A stretch of DNA of 64,000 nucleotides from Diplolepis rosae (lineage: Eukaryota; Arthropoda; Insecta; Hymenoptera; Diplolepididae). Both the position numbers and the translations under genes were made by a program. How positions within the stretch are numbered: position 1 is the first letter of the stretch; every line of letters starts with the position of its first letter. Under the pieces are notes generated by a model. It was given only the letters and a program-made list of their open reading frames with translations. It had not been told where the DNA came from and made no database searches. Shown here piece by piece: positions 33,484 to 44,846 of the stretch. The stretch lies in contig JAPYXD010000391.1 in NCBI GenBank assembly GCA_030998225.1, positions 1,302,001-1,366,000 on the forward strand. The letters run 5' to 3'.

Positions 33484-34661
33484 TTTCTGCCTCTTAACCT
33501 CCGGAGCTCCGCCCTAAATATTGGGCAAGAACCGCTGCCCGAGGCATGGGTGTCATCTTTTTCGCTTCTATCAGCACTCCTTGGACACGTGCAACGCGCC
33601 CCCATACCTCCAGTAGGCATCCTTCCTGCCTGGAAGCGTGCAGCCGCGCAACACATGGCCATATCCGTGGCACCTGAAATATTGGGCAACCTCGACATGC
33701 TCTAGGATGCGGCAGTTCACCCACCCCATCCTTAGTCTACCGAGCCCGAGCAAGATCCGGGCGTCCGCCTCGGTTAAACGGACCACCGCAGTCTGGACAC
33801 CGCCGAAGCGCTTGTTACAGCCTGCACTGGTCCCCGAGGTCTGGCTTGTCCAATGCGATGCATAGCGCGGCAAAAACCTCTTCCCTTGTTACGGTCTCGT
33901 CGAGGTCCCTAGCATCCAGGAACCTCTTCGAGACCAAAGATTTAATTTCGGCCTTCTCCCCGACCGCCTGATCGAGCGCCTTCTCGAAGGCCAAAACGCC
34001 CCCCCCCCCTCTAAGGACCAGGAGGTGTCCGTGTAACTCCTCCTCCTTTCTCATCCGGGCTTGGGATCGGCAATGGCGTAGTTTTTTTTTTTACCAGATG
34101 TTTTCTACTTCTGTAGTTATTTTTTGGGATTCTGCTTCCGTTCTCGAATCCTTGAACGAAGGATGCCAAGACAGCACCTGCATCGTGGACATATCGCCTC
34201 TGCCTTTTCTGGCGCTTGCGCTCGATCCTGCCTGTTACTGTCCCGCGCCTGGTTTTCCGATGGTTCGAACTGGTGCCTACATTATCTCTGCTACCTCCAC
34301 CTTTTGGACCTTCGCGGTTCTTTAAGGTTTTGGTGGCTTGCGGTGGCGGGGTCGTCGTCTGAAGCGGCTGCTGCGCCAACACTTCTGGTGTTTGCAACAG
34401 CATTTGCATCTGCATCTGCACCTCCTGCACTTACTGTCGCATCTGGCTCATGAATAGATGGAGCTATGTTTCAGTGGCCGGCTGCTCACTGGCCAGCATT
34501 TCGGGGGGCGGCTGCTGAATCTGCAGCTGCAGCTGTTGCAACTGAAGCTGCAGATTTTGAAATGGCATTCCAGTAGACTTTTTGGTTTCATCTTTTTCCT
34601 CCTCGTTTTGTAGACCAGAGGTTCCAGGCTCCTCTTGCACTTTTCCAGCGCTCATGATCAC
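33480..34661 (-). pseudogene. R1-like ORF1 (gag-like) remnant, frameshifted
   Basis: The likely start is at 34661, giving a Gln-rich N-terminus (NLQLQLQQLQLQIQQPP). In-frame stops near 34464 and 34434 and frame changes near 34030, 33840 and 33700 break it into pieces. The central piece (33815-34054) reads KAEIKSLVSKRFLDARDLDE. The next piece reads TEADARILLGLGRLRMGWVN then CRILEHVEVAQYFRCHGYGH, VLRGC, as in the CCHC zinc knuckles of R1-clade ORF1. The first knuckle Cys is Tyr (QYFRC), and the second knuckle is largely lost (AYWRYGG). Confidence 0.8.
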
Positions 34662-35277
34662 TCTTATTCCTAATAGTCATTCAATATTTTCCACAGCACT
34701 ATTTGTCACTCGCGAGAGCTTGTTCGCTTTCGAATCTGGAAGCAAACTCGTAATTAATTAATTCTTAATTAATGTTTTGCTACATTTATCTTCTTTTCTT
34801 ATTTAAAAATTAATTAAAAACCGTCACGTGTCCCATAAAGAACAACGGAAAAACCGGGAGTGATAGTACAGTTAGCGCCGCCCGTGAGTATTCGGTCAAT
34901 TAACTTAAGGTAGTACCGTCGTTAATTAAATACCGTAACGATATTAATGAAATTGAATATATCGAATCATATAGGTCTAAAAGGAACTCAAAAATTTTTT
35001 TGTAAGGCCAGGATACGTATGAGAAAAGTTATAAGCATTTTAGTTATTACTTATTTAACACGTAGTCTTATGGGAAATCGAGTTTCCAGCACGGTTATCC
35101 TCAAACTGTAAAAAAACTACCGTACAGATTTGAACAAAAAAAGAGAAAATATAAATTGGATATCCCCAGAGCATTTTGAGACCTTGGACGTATTGATTAA
35201 ATACGTGTGATGATAGGAAATGAGCTATGAAATATTAAAAATGACGTTCAGCAAGGGAAGACGTCCATGACTCAGTA

Positions 35278-35411
35278 GATGTGGCAACGTCGCAAAATAG
35301 GTTAGGCGCGCGCGCTCTATTTGAAATTCCACGTGCTGCGTATATACGCAAATGAAAGTTTTGTGGATTTCGATACCCACTCCCGCGGGTCGCGACGTTG
35401 CTACATCTACC
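35278..35411. repeat. Foldback with GATGT-GGCAACGTCGC arms
   Basis: GATGTGGCAACGTCGC on the left pairs with GCGACGTTGCTACATC on the right, about 134 bp end to end. The loop contains a GCGCGCGC run. Only one copy is visible. Confidence 0.55.
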
Positions 35412-35544
35412 TACTCACCGAATTAAACGAGAGGGTGTGTATGCTTGACTAGCGTAGTGGCGACGGTTCTTTCTGAAGAATGCAACTCGTGACATTAACG
35501 GGGTCAAGTTAGAATCATGAAATACGGCCTGATGCATACCCCTG

Positions 35545-35675
35545 GTATACATGCAAGCCTTGGCGTTTTGACTCTCGAGGGGGAGCTCCTACCACGCCAC
35601 CTTCCTACTTATTCAGTGGGAAGGTGGCATGGTGGGGACTGTTCCTCGAGAGTCAAAATGCCGAGGCTTGTATAC
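35545..35675 (+). repeat. 131-bp long-stem hairpin
   Basis: The left arm (TATACATGCAAGCCTTGG, CGTTTTGACTCTCGAGG, CCACGCCACCTTCCTACT) pairs with the right arm (AGTGGGAAGGTGGCATGG, CCTCGAGAGTCAAAATG, CCGAGGCTTGTATACA). The stem is about 60 bp with a loop of about 6 nt near 35611 and few bulges. The short ORF at 35517-35699 covers it, but the palindrome explains the open frame better than coding. It could be a foldback element or a hairpin RNA precursor. Confidence 0.65.
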
Positions 35676-36746
35676 ATATTGATGCCGGTTTCCTGTTAGT
35701 TATGTTGTGTGTTAGGCCGTTTGCAAAAACAAGGTAAAGTCTAAAGAAATCTTAAAGGTCTCGCTTCTTGTCTCGAATTATGTTTACAAAGTTTCAAAGA
35801 AATGGCAAATAAAGTGTACAAGGTGTTAAGTGAGTGGAAGTTAGATAACTTAAAGGAAAAATTCAAATGTGAAATTTAGCTGAGTGGACAGCAAAGGGTG
35901 AAAACCGTCCAAAGCGACCAAAATCAATCAAAAGAACTGTGAAGCGTGTTTCGTTTCCGCTTCTTATAGTAAGAAACGCAAATTAGTATAGGGTTATGAG
36001 GTTAATGGGTTACAGGTTGATGGGTGTTTGAGTTTATTATATGAAGTTCAGTCATCACTGTAAGTCACAAAATAAACATACACGAGATTTTTCGAATTTG
36101 CAGTCATCTTACGAACTTATTGACTGATGTGTTAGTTGTTGCCTCAACTAAATATTTTGTTAGAATAAACAATATGTTTTCAGTTTACCAGAATGTTTTG
36201 TTTGTACAGAAAAATGTTGTTGCATAAGTAGTGACAAAATTTTTGTTTGTTTTGTTGACAACACCATTTTTTCAGTCTATTCAAAACTTACCTAGAAAAA
36301 TACTCTGCTTTAAAAATGTTTTGCTATAGAATTTGACGTTTTTCTATTAATCAGAGCTCACGCTTTAAAATTGACAGGAATTAATGTTTAGCACACAAAA
36401 AAAGTATGTATAAAATATAGTTTTGACTCAGAGATTTGTTGGAGGCTTTAGTCTCCAGTGTATCTTCAATGGAATCAGGCCCTCGAGTCTCACCAGTAAA
36501 CTGAGAGAAAACAAATATTTTCAAGAGTCTCGAAAAAGTTTCTACTCCGATATAACTTTGCAAGCTTCCGGGTAAATTTATATATATAACAAGTGCTTAA
36601 CAGCTTAAGAATTTCGAGGATTGTTGCAACATCCTCAGATTTGAATAGCTGTAAAATATATCCTTTTCATAATTTTTTGCGTAGTCGCCTTGCAAAATGA
36701 TGAATGCCTAATTTCAGTAATTTTAAGCCAACTTTTATAATACTCG
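35676..36746. other. Apparently single-copy stretch
   Basis: Positions 35700-36100 are not repeated in the window and contain no long frame. Positions about 36150-36280 carry AACAAAAT/TTTTGTTG words like the MITE at 13357. No gene is supported. Confidence 0.35.
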
Positions 36747-37008
36747 CACGGAGAAAAATAGTTCGTGAAATTTTACTCAACTTATAAGCAAAGATGGGAA
36801 ATATGGACAATTTGGAAATTATTGTAATAATGCGTTATGTACATTTTGAAACTTCAGTCTAGATTTGCAAAGATTACCGAACTTTCGTGCATTCTTTAAC
36901 ATTTCGTACATCACAAATTATTACAATAATATTAAATGATTTCCAACTTGTGCATATTTTCAATCTTTGCTCAAAAGTTGAGTAACGTTTCTCAAACTAT
37001 TTTTCTCA
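36747..37008. mobile_element. Longer, decayed relative of the 24268 MITE
   Basis: CACGGAGAAAAATAGTTCGT and AAATTTTACTCAACTTATAA on the left pair with AAAAGTTGAGTAACGTTTCT and AAACTATTTTTCTCAG on the right. The 262-bp interior is longer than in the 171-bp copy. No TA is present on the left flank. Confidence 0.65.
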
Positions 37009-37851
37009 GAAATTGTGGTATGAAAGTCATTTTTCTGAGGCTTGGGATAATTGAATTCAAATTCAAACTCAAAATTTCAAAATATGTAAATCCAAGATAA
37101 TATAGGTAAAAATTCACAACTTTCTCGTTTCAAAAATGCTCAGTTTTATAAAGTTTTTTGGGTCGCTGAGTCCAAATCTGATCTTAAAATGTTGACAATG
37201 ACAATCACTTTCTGAAAATTGCTGATGACAGCGAATTCGAATCTACGGTCAAAATTCGTATTTTCAAAATGGCGAATCCAATATGGTCGCATCATCTTTT
37301 TGTATTTTTGTATTTTATATATTTTTTTTTAATAACCTGTTTTGTTTCATCTATTTTGTATAATATGTAAGGACCAGTTTTTTTTGGGAGAAGTAAAACA
37401 ATTGTTCACTCTTATCGGAAATACATGATGGAGTCCTCAATCTAAGATTCATCAAGAATGTTGAAAAAAATGTAATTTCTCTCCCGCAATTTCCTCCTTC
37501 ATTTATTCTTTCTTAATTTTTGTCTTCTCGATGAAAAGCAAATGTCTAGGAGTGCAGTAGCGTTGATCAAAGGGTGTCTCGATTGGATTCTCTGTCCTTT
37601 CGATGATGAATAATCGAGGAGTCTTGGGTTTTCGCCGTCCTGAGATCTTCTACCATAAGCACTTTTCCTGGTTTTTCCGGTACTCAGGGCAGTATCGATC
37701 AGTAGCTAAGGAGCTTCGCTTGATGAAAACCATTCGACCCTAAACAATTCCCTAGATATTCCATGAGAACCTTCCCAAAATCTTTAAGCAATTCGATTTT
37801 TAGAAATAATTTTTCACTTTAATTGTTAATAAAAATGTTCTGAAAAAATTA
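37009..37851. other. Stretch with one weak match to the 122-bp repeat
   Basis: GTATTTTCAAAATGGCGAAT and CCAATATGGTCGC near 37258-37287 resemble the unit repeated at 53986-54720. The rest is not recognised. Confidence 0.4.
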
Positions 37852-38455
37852 CTCTCTAAATTTGAATCAATAAAATTTGACTAATTAAATAGCTGGAACT
37901 GGGCCACTATTTCACTTAGTGAAAATTTCACTGCCTCTCAGTGACATTTTACTGAAAAATAGTGAAATTTTTATTGAATTTGATCAGTAAAATCGCCGTT
38001 TTACTGACTGAGTTTTACTGATCATCTTTAGTGACAATTTCAATAAGAATGAGTGAAATGCAGTGATAAGTAACTCATTTCCTACTGTTTAATCAGTGAG
38101 ATCTCACTGATTCAAATTCGATGAAAAATATACTATAATCATCACTTGAAACATAATTCAAAAAATAAGAAACGTTAATTTTAATATAATATTCTTTAAA
38201 CCTAAATCAGTGAAATAGTTACTGATTATATCAGTGAAAATATGTCAACTGATGAATCAGTGAACGCGCCACGTGTGTTAAAATATATTGCTTGTTTTAT
38301 TATTCCCACCTGAAGATTTCACTGATTCAATAAGTGAGTTCAATCTATTTCACTGATTCATCAGTCATATTTCACTGACTCTCAGTGAAAGACTTATATA
38401 GCTGCTGCCATCAGTGAATAGTCCCTGCGAATCAGTGGCCATTCACTTAAATTTG
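37852..38455. mobile_element. CTCTCTAAAT-family MITEs, diverged subfamily
   Basis: TA and CTCTCTAAATTTGAATC start at 37850. TTTCACTGATT and AATCAGTGAAA words continue with variable spacing to about 38455, probably as two fused elements. Right termini are decayed. Confidence 0.6.
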
Positions 38456-39144
38456 CGTTTTTCATGTTTTTGGTTATGTTGCACATGATGATTTTCGAAT
38501 AACAAAACTGTTAACTTTTAATCAGATTGCCTCTAATTTTTTTAATATTCCTAAAATTTGCTGATGTTCTCTTATATGTTCAGCACTTTGCAAGCATAAA
38601 ATATATTATTATTCAGAAAATTTTTATAGAGGGGCACTTCTTTTAAACTGTTAAAATTATTTTAAAATTTACGAAATTTTCAATTCATAAATCTATCGGT
38701 AAATTATATAAGTATTAAAATACTTTCAAGAAAAGGTGTCTTCAATTTTCTAAAGATTGACCATAATTTATGAAATTTTCAAATTACTAAACTGTACTGT
38801 ATTTTCATAAATTTTTTTTCAAATTACGAAATTGTAACAGAATTGTCAGTTACATTTTAACTGTATAAAGCTTCAGTTACCTGAAACCTAAAATTTTCTC
38901 AGTTCAAGTTTCTGAATTTCCAGAAAAAACAAAAATATTTATATATTATATCGAAATATTTAGTAATTTGTAATTGAAATTTGAATAATTTTCTTTTAAA
39001 TTTACTAAAATGTGTTTTAATTTTCTTAATTTTGCTTTTAAAAAATAATTTCTATGAAAACTACACTATACAAAATTTGTTTATTTAAAAAATGATAAAG
39101 AAATGATAAAGAACTTTTATTTATTCACCTTGGGGAAAGTTTCG
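38456..39144. other. AT-rich stretch without recognised content
   Basis: No shared repeat, RNA gene or coding sequence was recognised. Confidence 0.35.
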
Positions 39145-39870
39145 GATATGAAAACAATTCCAACGAATCTCAGTTATTGCGAAATCTGTTTCCGAACAAA
39201 TCCGAAAAACGTCTTGTATTTCGTTTGATGAAAAACGGTCAAATATAAATTCGACTTGATCCAATTCATTCTACTTTAATTCGAGGCATCAATCCGGATT
39301 GATTCGAATTGAAAATTTGGTTCGGATTCGTTCGCATTGATGCCTGAAATTTCAGAATGGCTTTGGAATAGCTCTGATTTGCTCGGATTAAATTCCAATC
39401 CGAAAATTTCGCTAGAGCGGATTGAATAAAAATTAAGATTAGTTATAGAGTGATTAAAACATAAAATGTCACATAACCTGTAGTAAACAACAATTTTTGA
39501 TCCAAACTAATTTTTTTATGAAATTTATTCTTGCTTCTTCCACAGACTATTGCAATTGATTTCTTTTCATTTTTCCTGTTGCTATATACTGTTATTCAGT
39601 TTAAGGTTATGTTAATGGATCAACTCTCCTTAAATAGATGTGGATGGACTCGGATTCACTCGAATTGAAAGTTCTAATAGACTAATCCGTGTACGGATTC
39701 ATTTGGATTAAAAATTTGGCACGGATTCCTTCGCATTGAAACTTTGAATTGAAACGGATTAATTTTCAACAAATGAGATTAAAAACTTGTTTCGAATTGG
39801 CTCGGATACAGACTGCGGATTGATTCGAAATGGGTAGAAATGAATTTCTATCCGAAACTTTCGCTAGAGT
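39145..39870. repeat. ATTCGGATT-word elements
   Basis: Blocks at about 39145-39420 and 39640-39870 share AACGTCTTGTATTTCGTTTG, GAGGCATCAATCCGG and CGGATTAAATTCCAATCCG with the copies at 6110 and 10190. They are separated by about 220 bp of unrelated AT-rich DNA. Confidence 0.6.
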
Positions 39871-39994
39871 ATATACGTCTTTTTTTATCTTCTTTACCAT
39901 TTCCCAAATTTTAGAAACAAAATTTCATTTATTTTAAACACAAACATGTAAAAACCTAAAATTAATTAAATTAACTATTTTACTAAGTAGCACG

Positions 39995-40215
39995 TGCTCT
40001 TAATAGTATATTTCGTATCAAGTGCGGAAAGGCGTATTTTAACGGAAGAGCGAATGATTCGAACGATATTTTTTGTTCGCTATGTACCGAAAGTTAGCAG
40101 AGTTGGTGTCGTTTTGCGTGTGGAAAGTTGATGTTACCGCACTAGTGCGGGCAAAATCTACTTTCCGCACGCAAAACGATACCGACTAGGCTAACTTTCA
40201 GTGTACGGCGGACAA
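39995..40215. repeat. GTGCGG foldback unit, single copy
   Basis: It starts TTAATAGTATATTTCGTATC, then AAGTGCGGAAAGGCG, and carries the hairpin GTGTCGTTTTGCGTG / CACGCAAAACGATACC. It is a shortened version of the units at 13595-14175. Confidence 0.65.
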
Positions 40216-41074
40216 AAAATAATTTTGCTGAGAAGAAAAAGGGTTAGTGAAAATTGGAAAAGAAAACGATATGAGCGTTATAAAGTGAACGCTTTCTCCG
40301 TTGTAGTCTTAAAAATAATTTATTTGTGCTGTTTCTAGTGAAAAACGTCGGACGGAAGTGAGGGTGAATCTGAGAATCCGCAAACGGCGTAATGGCATGC
40401 AATATGTATTACGAAACGAGCCATCGGTTGGCACTTCTTCAAGAAACTCATAAAAATCGAGCGAAGAGGGCTTCGTTCACCCGAAAACGAAAACTTTCAT
40501 ACAGAAAGCGTATTTGCGAACAAAAATCGTGCTCCGAACCATACCCAACAACCTTAAATTATAGCCACTATAAAATTTCACATTTTTCCGAAATTCCCGA
40601 GTGCCGAACTTTCCACTCTTAACCGACGAGATTTCCTACAATTCTTTTGTACTTTGCGCGAAAGAAATGACAGCACGGCAGCTGATAAATCTGCAACGTG
40701 TGCCGGAAATAAAGAAGCTAGAAATTTGTTGCCTTAATGCACAAAGTTGCAAATAATAGACTATACTCTAGGAATTCATTAATTTTTTTCTGAATAAATT
40801 ATTTTTACACAGAGAAACTTTGTACAGCGATATATATTTTACGTTATAATGATAATTCTATGAAATATTAGGAATTCAGGAAAAATTAGGGTCAGGATTA
40901 GGATTATTCCTAGATGACTGGAAATTTTTTGCGGTCAAAAAACTAAAGATTCGAAAAATTATAAGAAACTTTAGTATAGGTTATAGTAAACATTGATACA
41001 CTCTATAGTAAGTTATAATATAATTCATCTAAAGTTTAGCATTTCACTGCAGAGAATTCTCACCATGACCTAAT
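40216..41074. other. Apparently single-copy stretch
   Basis: The ORF at 40392-40622 (76 codons) is basic and unrecognised. Its context has no acceptor and donor pair that I trust. It is one of the few parts not repeated in the window. Confidence 0.3.
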
Positions 41075-43240
41075 TGAAAAAAATTGAACATAAAATTATC
41101 TAGGACAGATGACCCTCAAACGGGGCAAAAACTGCACACACACATATAAAAACGGACTTAAATGGTAAATTGTAATGTAAAACGAAAAAAAAACTTTGTT
41201 AGCGTGAAGAGATCCCTGCTTGATACGTGAGAATTTTTTACCAGGATAGCAAGAACGAAACCTGCTACAAAAGCATAACCAGTGTTCTTCCTATTATAGT
41301 CAGATTTTTTTCTACGTGTAGATTTTACAAAGTAATGTTTTGTATGAAAATTTACCGTCTAAGTCCGTTTTTATAAGTGTGTGTGCAGTTTTTGCCGCGT
41401 TTGAGGGCCGTCCACCCTAAATAATTTTATTTTTTTCTGTGTAGCTCTTAATGTGTTACAACGGAATATAACATCTTCAGCTATAACACTTTTTTCGTTT
41501 TATATGAAAATTTTCTGTCTAAGTCTGTTTTTATACGTGTGTGTGTGTGCAGTTTTTGCAGCGTTTGCGGGCCGTCCGCCCTAGATAATTTTATTTTTAA
41601 TTGTTTTCTGTGTAGCTCTTAATGTGTTACAACGGAATATAACATTTATAGCTATAACACTTTTTTCGTTTTATATGAAAATTTTCTGTCTAAGTCTGTT
41701 TTTATACGTGTGTGTGCAGTTTTTGCAGCGTTTGAGGGCCGTCCGCCCTAGATAATTCTATTTTTAATTGTTTTCTGTGTAGCTCTTAACCCTTAAAGGG
41801 CCAAAATGGCATAAACGATGCACCGGTCTTTGAGGCCGTGTAACTTATGCTATTCGCGACTGAAATAATTGAGAGGGACATATTTGTGAAGTTCAATACG
41901 TGCCCTTTCCGATGGTAAATACGATATTGATCTAAAAAACTATTAATTATAAAAATATTCAGTTTAAAAAAAAAAAAAGCACGATTTTTTCGATATTTTT
42001 TTTTGAAAGCGAGTTTTGAAAGGTTTCCCGGTCTGTCAACGACCTGAACATTTATAACCGGTGGAATAAATGTCTGAACTTTAAGAAGGTGTGGTTCGGA
42101 GATTAATTTTTCACTTTTGTCTTTACAAAATGGCGCCCGAATTACAAAATTTTTACGAATAAATTCAGGATTTTTTTGTCAGAAGATACGAACAAACCAA
42201 GGAAATTACTAAGAATGAAAAGTTCTTAGAATCACTCAAAGAATACGTGTGAATTTTTTCAAAACGTTTCAAGCAACTTTTCAATTTTGGAAATAGCATA
42301 ATTTTTTTAAAATAAAAAAAATGCTCAAATCAACCCGCAAAAATTTGTTTGTATTCTTTGAGCAATTTTAAGAACTTTTTATTCTTGGTAATTTTCGCTA
42401 TAAGTCTATTGCTTTTAAGAAAAAAATTCTCAATACTGCAGTACTTTCGAGGTTATTGAGAATTTTTTTCTTGAAAGCAATAGACTCATAGCGAAAATTA
42501 CCAAGAATAAAAAGTTCTTAAAATTGGTGAAAGAATACATACAAATTTTTTCGGGTGGATTTGAGCAATTTTTTTATTTTGCAAAAAATAAGCTATTTCC
42601 AAAACGGAAAAGTTGCTTGAAACGTTTTGAAAAAATTCAGACGTATTCTTTGAGTGATTCTAAGAACTTTTCATTCGTGGTAATTTTCTCGGTTTGTTTA
42701 TATTTTCAGACAAAAAAAATCCTGAATGTATTCGTGAAAAATTAATCTCCGAACCACACCTTCTTAAAGTTCAGATATTTATTCCACCGGTTATAAATGT
42801 TCCAGGTCGTTGACAGACCGGGAAACCTTTCATAACTCGCTTTCAAAAAAAAAAAGATCGAAAAAATCGTGCTTTTTTTTTTTTTAAACTGAATATTTTT
42901 ATAATTAATAAATTTTTAGATCAATTTTGTATTTTCCATTGGAAAGGGCACGTCTAGAACTTCACAAATATGTCCCTCTCAATTTTTTCAGTCGCAAATA
43001 GCATAAGTTACACGGCCTCAAAGACCGGTGTATCGTTTATGCCATTTTGGCCCTTTAAGGGTTAATGTGTTACAACGGAATATAACATCTTTAGCTATAA
43101 CACTTTTTTCGTTTTATATAAAAATTTTTTGTCTAAGTCTGTTTTTATACGTTTGTGTGCAGCTTTTGCCGCTTTTGAGGGCCGTTCGCCCTAGATAATT
43201 TTATGTTTATTTTTTTTAGTAGCTCTTATTGTGTTACATC
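41075..43240. repeat. 169-bp tandem array with an inverted left unit
   Basis: GTAGCTCTTAATGTGTTACA begins at 41441 and 41612, and GTAGCTCTTAA again at 41779, a period of about 168-171 bp. The 41779 unit is split by the foldback at 41790-43061 and resumes at 43062. Each unit has TCTAAGTCTGTTTTTATACG, a GTGTGTGTG run, GCAGTTTTTGC and GGGCCGTCCGCCCTAGATAA. At 41080-41170 part of the unit appears inverted (GGGCAAAAACTGCACACACA), giving a terminal inverted arrangement. Confidence 0.75.
41790..43061. mobile_element. piggyBac-like foldback MITE at TTAA, copy 1
   Basis: The termini CCCTTAAAGGGCCAAAATGG are inverted and identical over 20 bp. TTAA flanks at 41786-41789 and 43062-43065. Removing the element and one TTAA restores GCTCTTAATGTGTTAC of the surrounding tandem unit. 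The two arms pair almost along the whole 1272 bp, meeting near 42430. The right arm lacks about 38 bp (the ATTCGGGCGCCATTTTG segment) that copy 2 keeps. CCC...GGG ends with TTAA are diagnostic of piggyBac-type transposition. It is non-coding. Confidence 0.9.
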
Positions 43241-43296
43241 CTAATATGACATCTTTTTTATTTATTAGCTTGTTTAAAAATAATGATATAAAAAAT

Positions 43297-44722
43297 CTGC
43301 CCGCTTCGCGGGCACATTCTCATCGCGCGCTTCGCGCGCAGCTCGCTTCGCGCGCAGCTCGCTTCGCTCGCAAGTTTGAGCGCGCCTAGGGCGCGCGATT
43401 CGATCGTCGCGCTTCGCGCTCCGTTCTTTCTGGACCTCGCGCTTCGCGCTCGGTCTTGTGCTCTTCGCATACATTTAAGTTTATTTCTTATATTTTGATA
43501 CTGAAGCTCAAACCAATTTTATAATAATATTACAGATGATGTGAATTACACATTTTCTCAAAGTCACTGAATTTCTTTTTGAATTTAAGTGAAACAGGAA
43601 ATTTAGTTTACTTAAGGCTCTATCGGCCTTAAGGAACACATTCTCATCATGACACTCGCGCTTCGCGCTCGATTTTCTGTATACATTTCAGTATAACTTT
43701 TTAATAAATTACATGATTAAAAGAATTTACTTTCTTCCACATATCTAAAAAGGAAAAACAATCGTAGACTTTATTTAAGGAAACGATTTTGCAGAACAAC
43801 GCTTATTTCGTATCTCACATATTTTGGTGAAAAAAATCGAATTTTTTTAATATTAAAAATCAAAACATAAAATATACATCCTGTCCCGAAATTTCTTTAT
43901 CATAATTTGTAGACCTCATTTAGGCAAACAATTTTCCATCTAAATGTTTTTTTTGTATCTCACATATTTTGTCTATAAAATGGAATTTTTTCATTTTTAT
44001 CGTATTTTTTGGAATTGAAACGAAAAATATATCTTTTATCAGAAACTGTGTCAGACAAAATTTTTAGATCTTTTTGAAACGAACAACTTTGTATTCTTAC
44101 GTTTTTTTGGTATTTCCAATATTATTGTTAAAAAATTGAATTTTGGATTTTCAATAGTTTTTTTTTAATTAAAAAGAAAAATATGCATCTTATGAAAAAA
44201 TGTTATAATTCAAATTTGTAGGTCTTTATGTATTCAATAATATTGTATTATAACGTTTTTTCGTATCTCGTATAATTTAACTGGAAAATGGAATTTTGAT
44301 ATTGACTTTTTTCGAATTTGAATATGCTGTAACATTTCTAATTTTAATTTAATCAAAAAATGTTATAAGGATAATTTGTAGAGATTTATGAGCACTATCA
44401 AAAACAAGAATTGGAATTTTTGATTTTTTCAAAAACACAAAAGTAGTGCTCCATCCCTCAATTTTGGTTGGATGTGGCTGGTTAACGAACTTGTCCTTAC
44501 TTTTTCGGCTCCGATAAAGTGTACCAAAGCTCAATTCAATCTGATAATTCTATCGAGAGTTATGCCGCACACCACCTACAGACAGACAGACAGACATACA
44601 GACACTTTCGTAAAAACCATTTTTTCTGACTCAGGGGGTCTCAAAACGTAAAGATTTGATGAAAATTTCGAAAGTCATTTTTCACATAAAACCAATACCT
44701 TCTCATCCATGATGAGAATGTA
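43297..44722 (+). mobile_element. Element E, copy E1
   Basis: The head is a perfect GCCCGCTTCGCGGGC hairpin followed by ACATTCTCATC and CGCGCTTCGCGCG-type palindromes. Then come GGCTCTATCGGCCTTAAGGA, CACATTCTCATCATGACACT and GCGCTTCGCGCTCG, and four diverged units of about 150 bp (markers near 43809, 43955, 44111, 44263). The tail has CCTTACTTTTTCGGCTCCGA, CAGACAGACAGACA, ACCATTTTTTCTGACTCAGG and ends GATGAGAATGT at 44722. No coding sequence is present. Confidence 0.8.
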
Positions 44723-44750
44723 AAAAAAATGTTTACAATTTTTTATTTTT

Positions 44751-44782
44751 ACATTCTCATCATGTCTTTTACATTCTCACAC

Positions 44783-44846
<64 letters not shown>

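Larger units (their letters stand above)
32186..34745 (-). mobile_element. Decayed R1-clade non-LTR retrotransposon
   Basis: The element lies on the reverse strand. It has a poly(A) tail, seen as 28 T at 32186-32213, a 3' UTR, remnants of ORF2 (32486-33483) and remnants of ORF1 (33480-34661). ATTCGTA (32179-32185) and ACTCGTA (34746-34752) are a possible short target duplication, with one mismatch, which sets the 5' end. At about 2.6 kb it is under half of the usual 5-6 kb, mainly because the reverse transcriptase is deleted. Its higher GC content differs from the AT-rich surroundings. Confidence 0.85.
31965..34915. mobile_element. Inverted arms surrounding the R1-like retrotransposon
   Basis: The left arm (about 31985-32052) contains GACGCTAACTGTACCATCAC and TTTGCCGAATGGTCACACGC. 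The right arm (about 34850-34915) contains GTGATAGTACAGTTAGCGCC and GAGTATTCGGTCAATTAACT. On opposite strands they match over roughly 60 bp, with CTAAGTTAG and TTAACTTAAG at the outer edges. This suggests an older inverted-repeat element that received the retrotransposon. Confidence 0.6.

Noticed and set aside
40392..40622. 76-codon basic ORF as a gene
   Set aside because: No similarity I recognise and no supporting signals; kept only as part of an unexplained stretch.
42524..42745. 73-codon ORF inside the piggyBac-like element as a transposase fragment
   Set aside because: It lies in one arm of the hairpin and shows no piggyBac motifs; the foldback explains the sequence.
43297..44722. Element E as a Helitron
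   Set aside because: There is a terminal hairpin, but I see no 5' TC start and no CTRR directly after the hairpin, and ACATTCTCATC occurs inverted at both ends.
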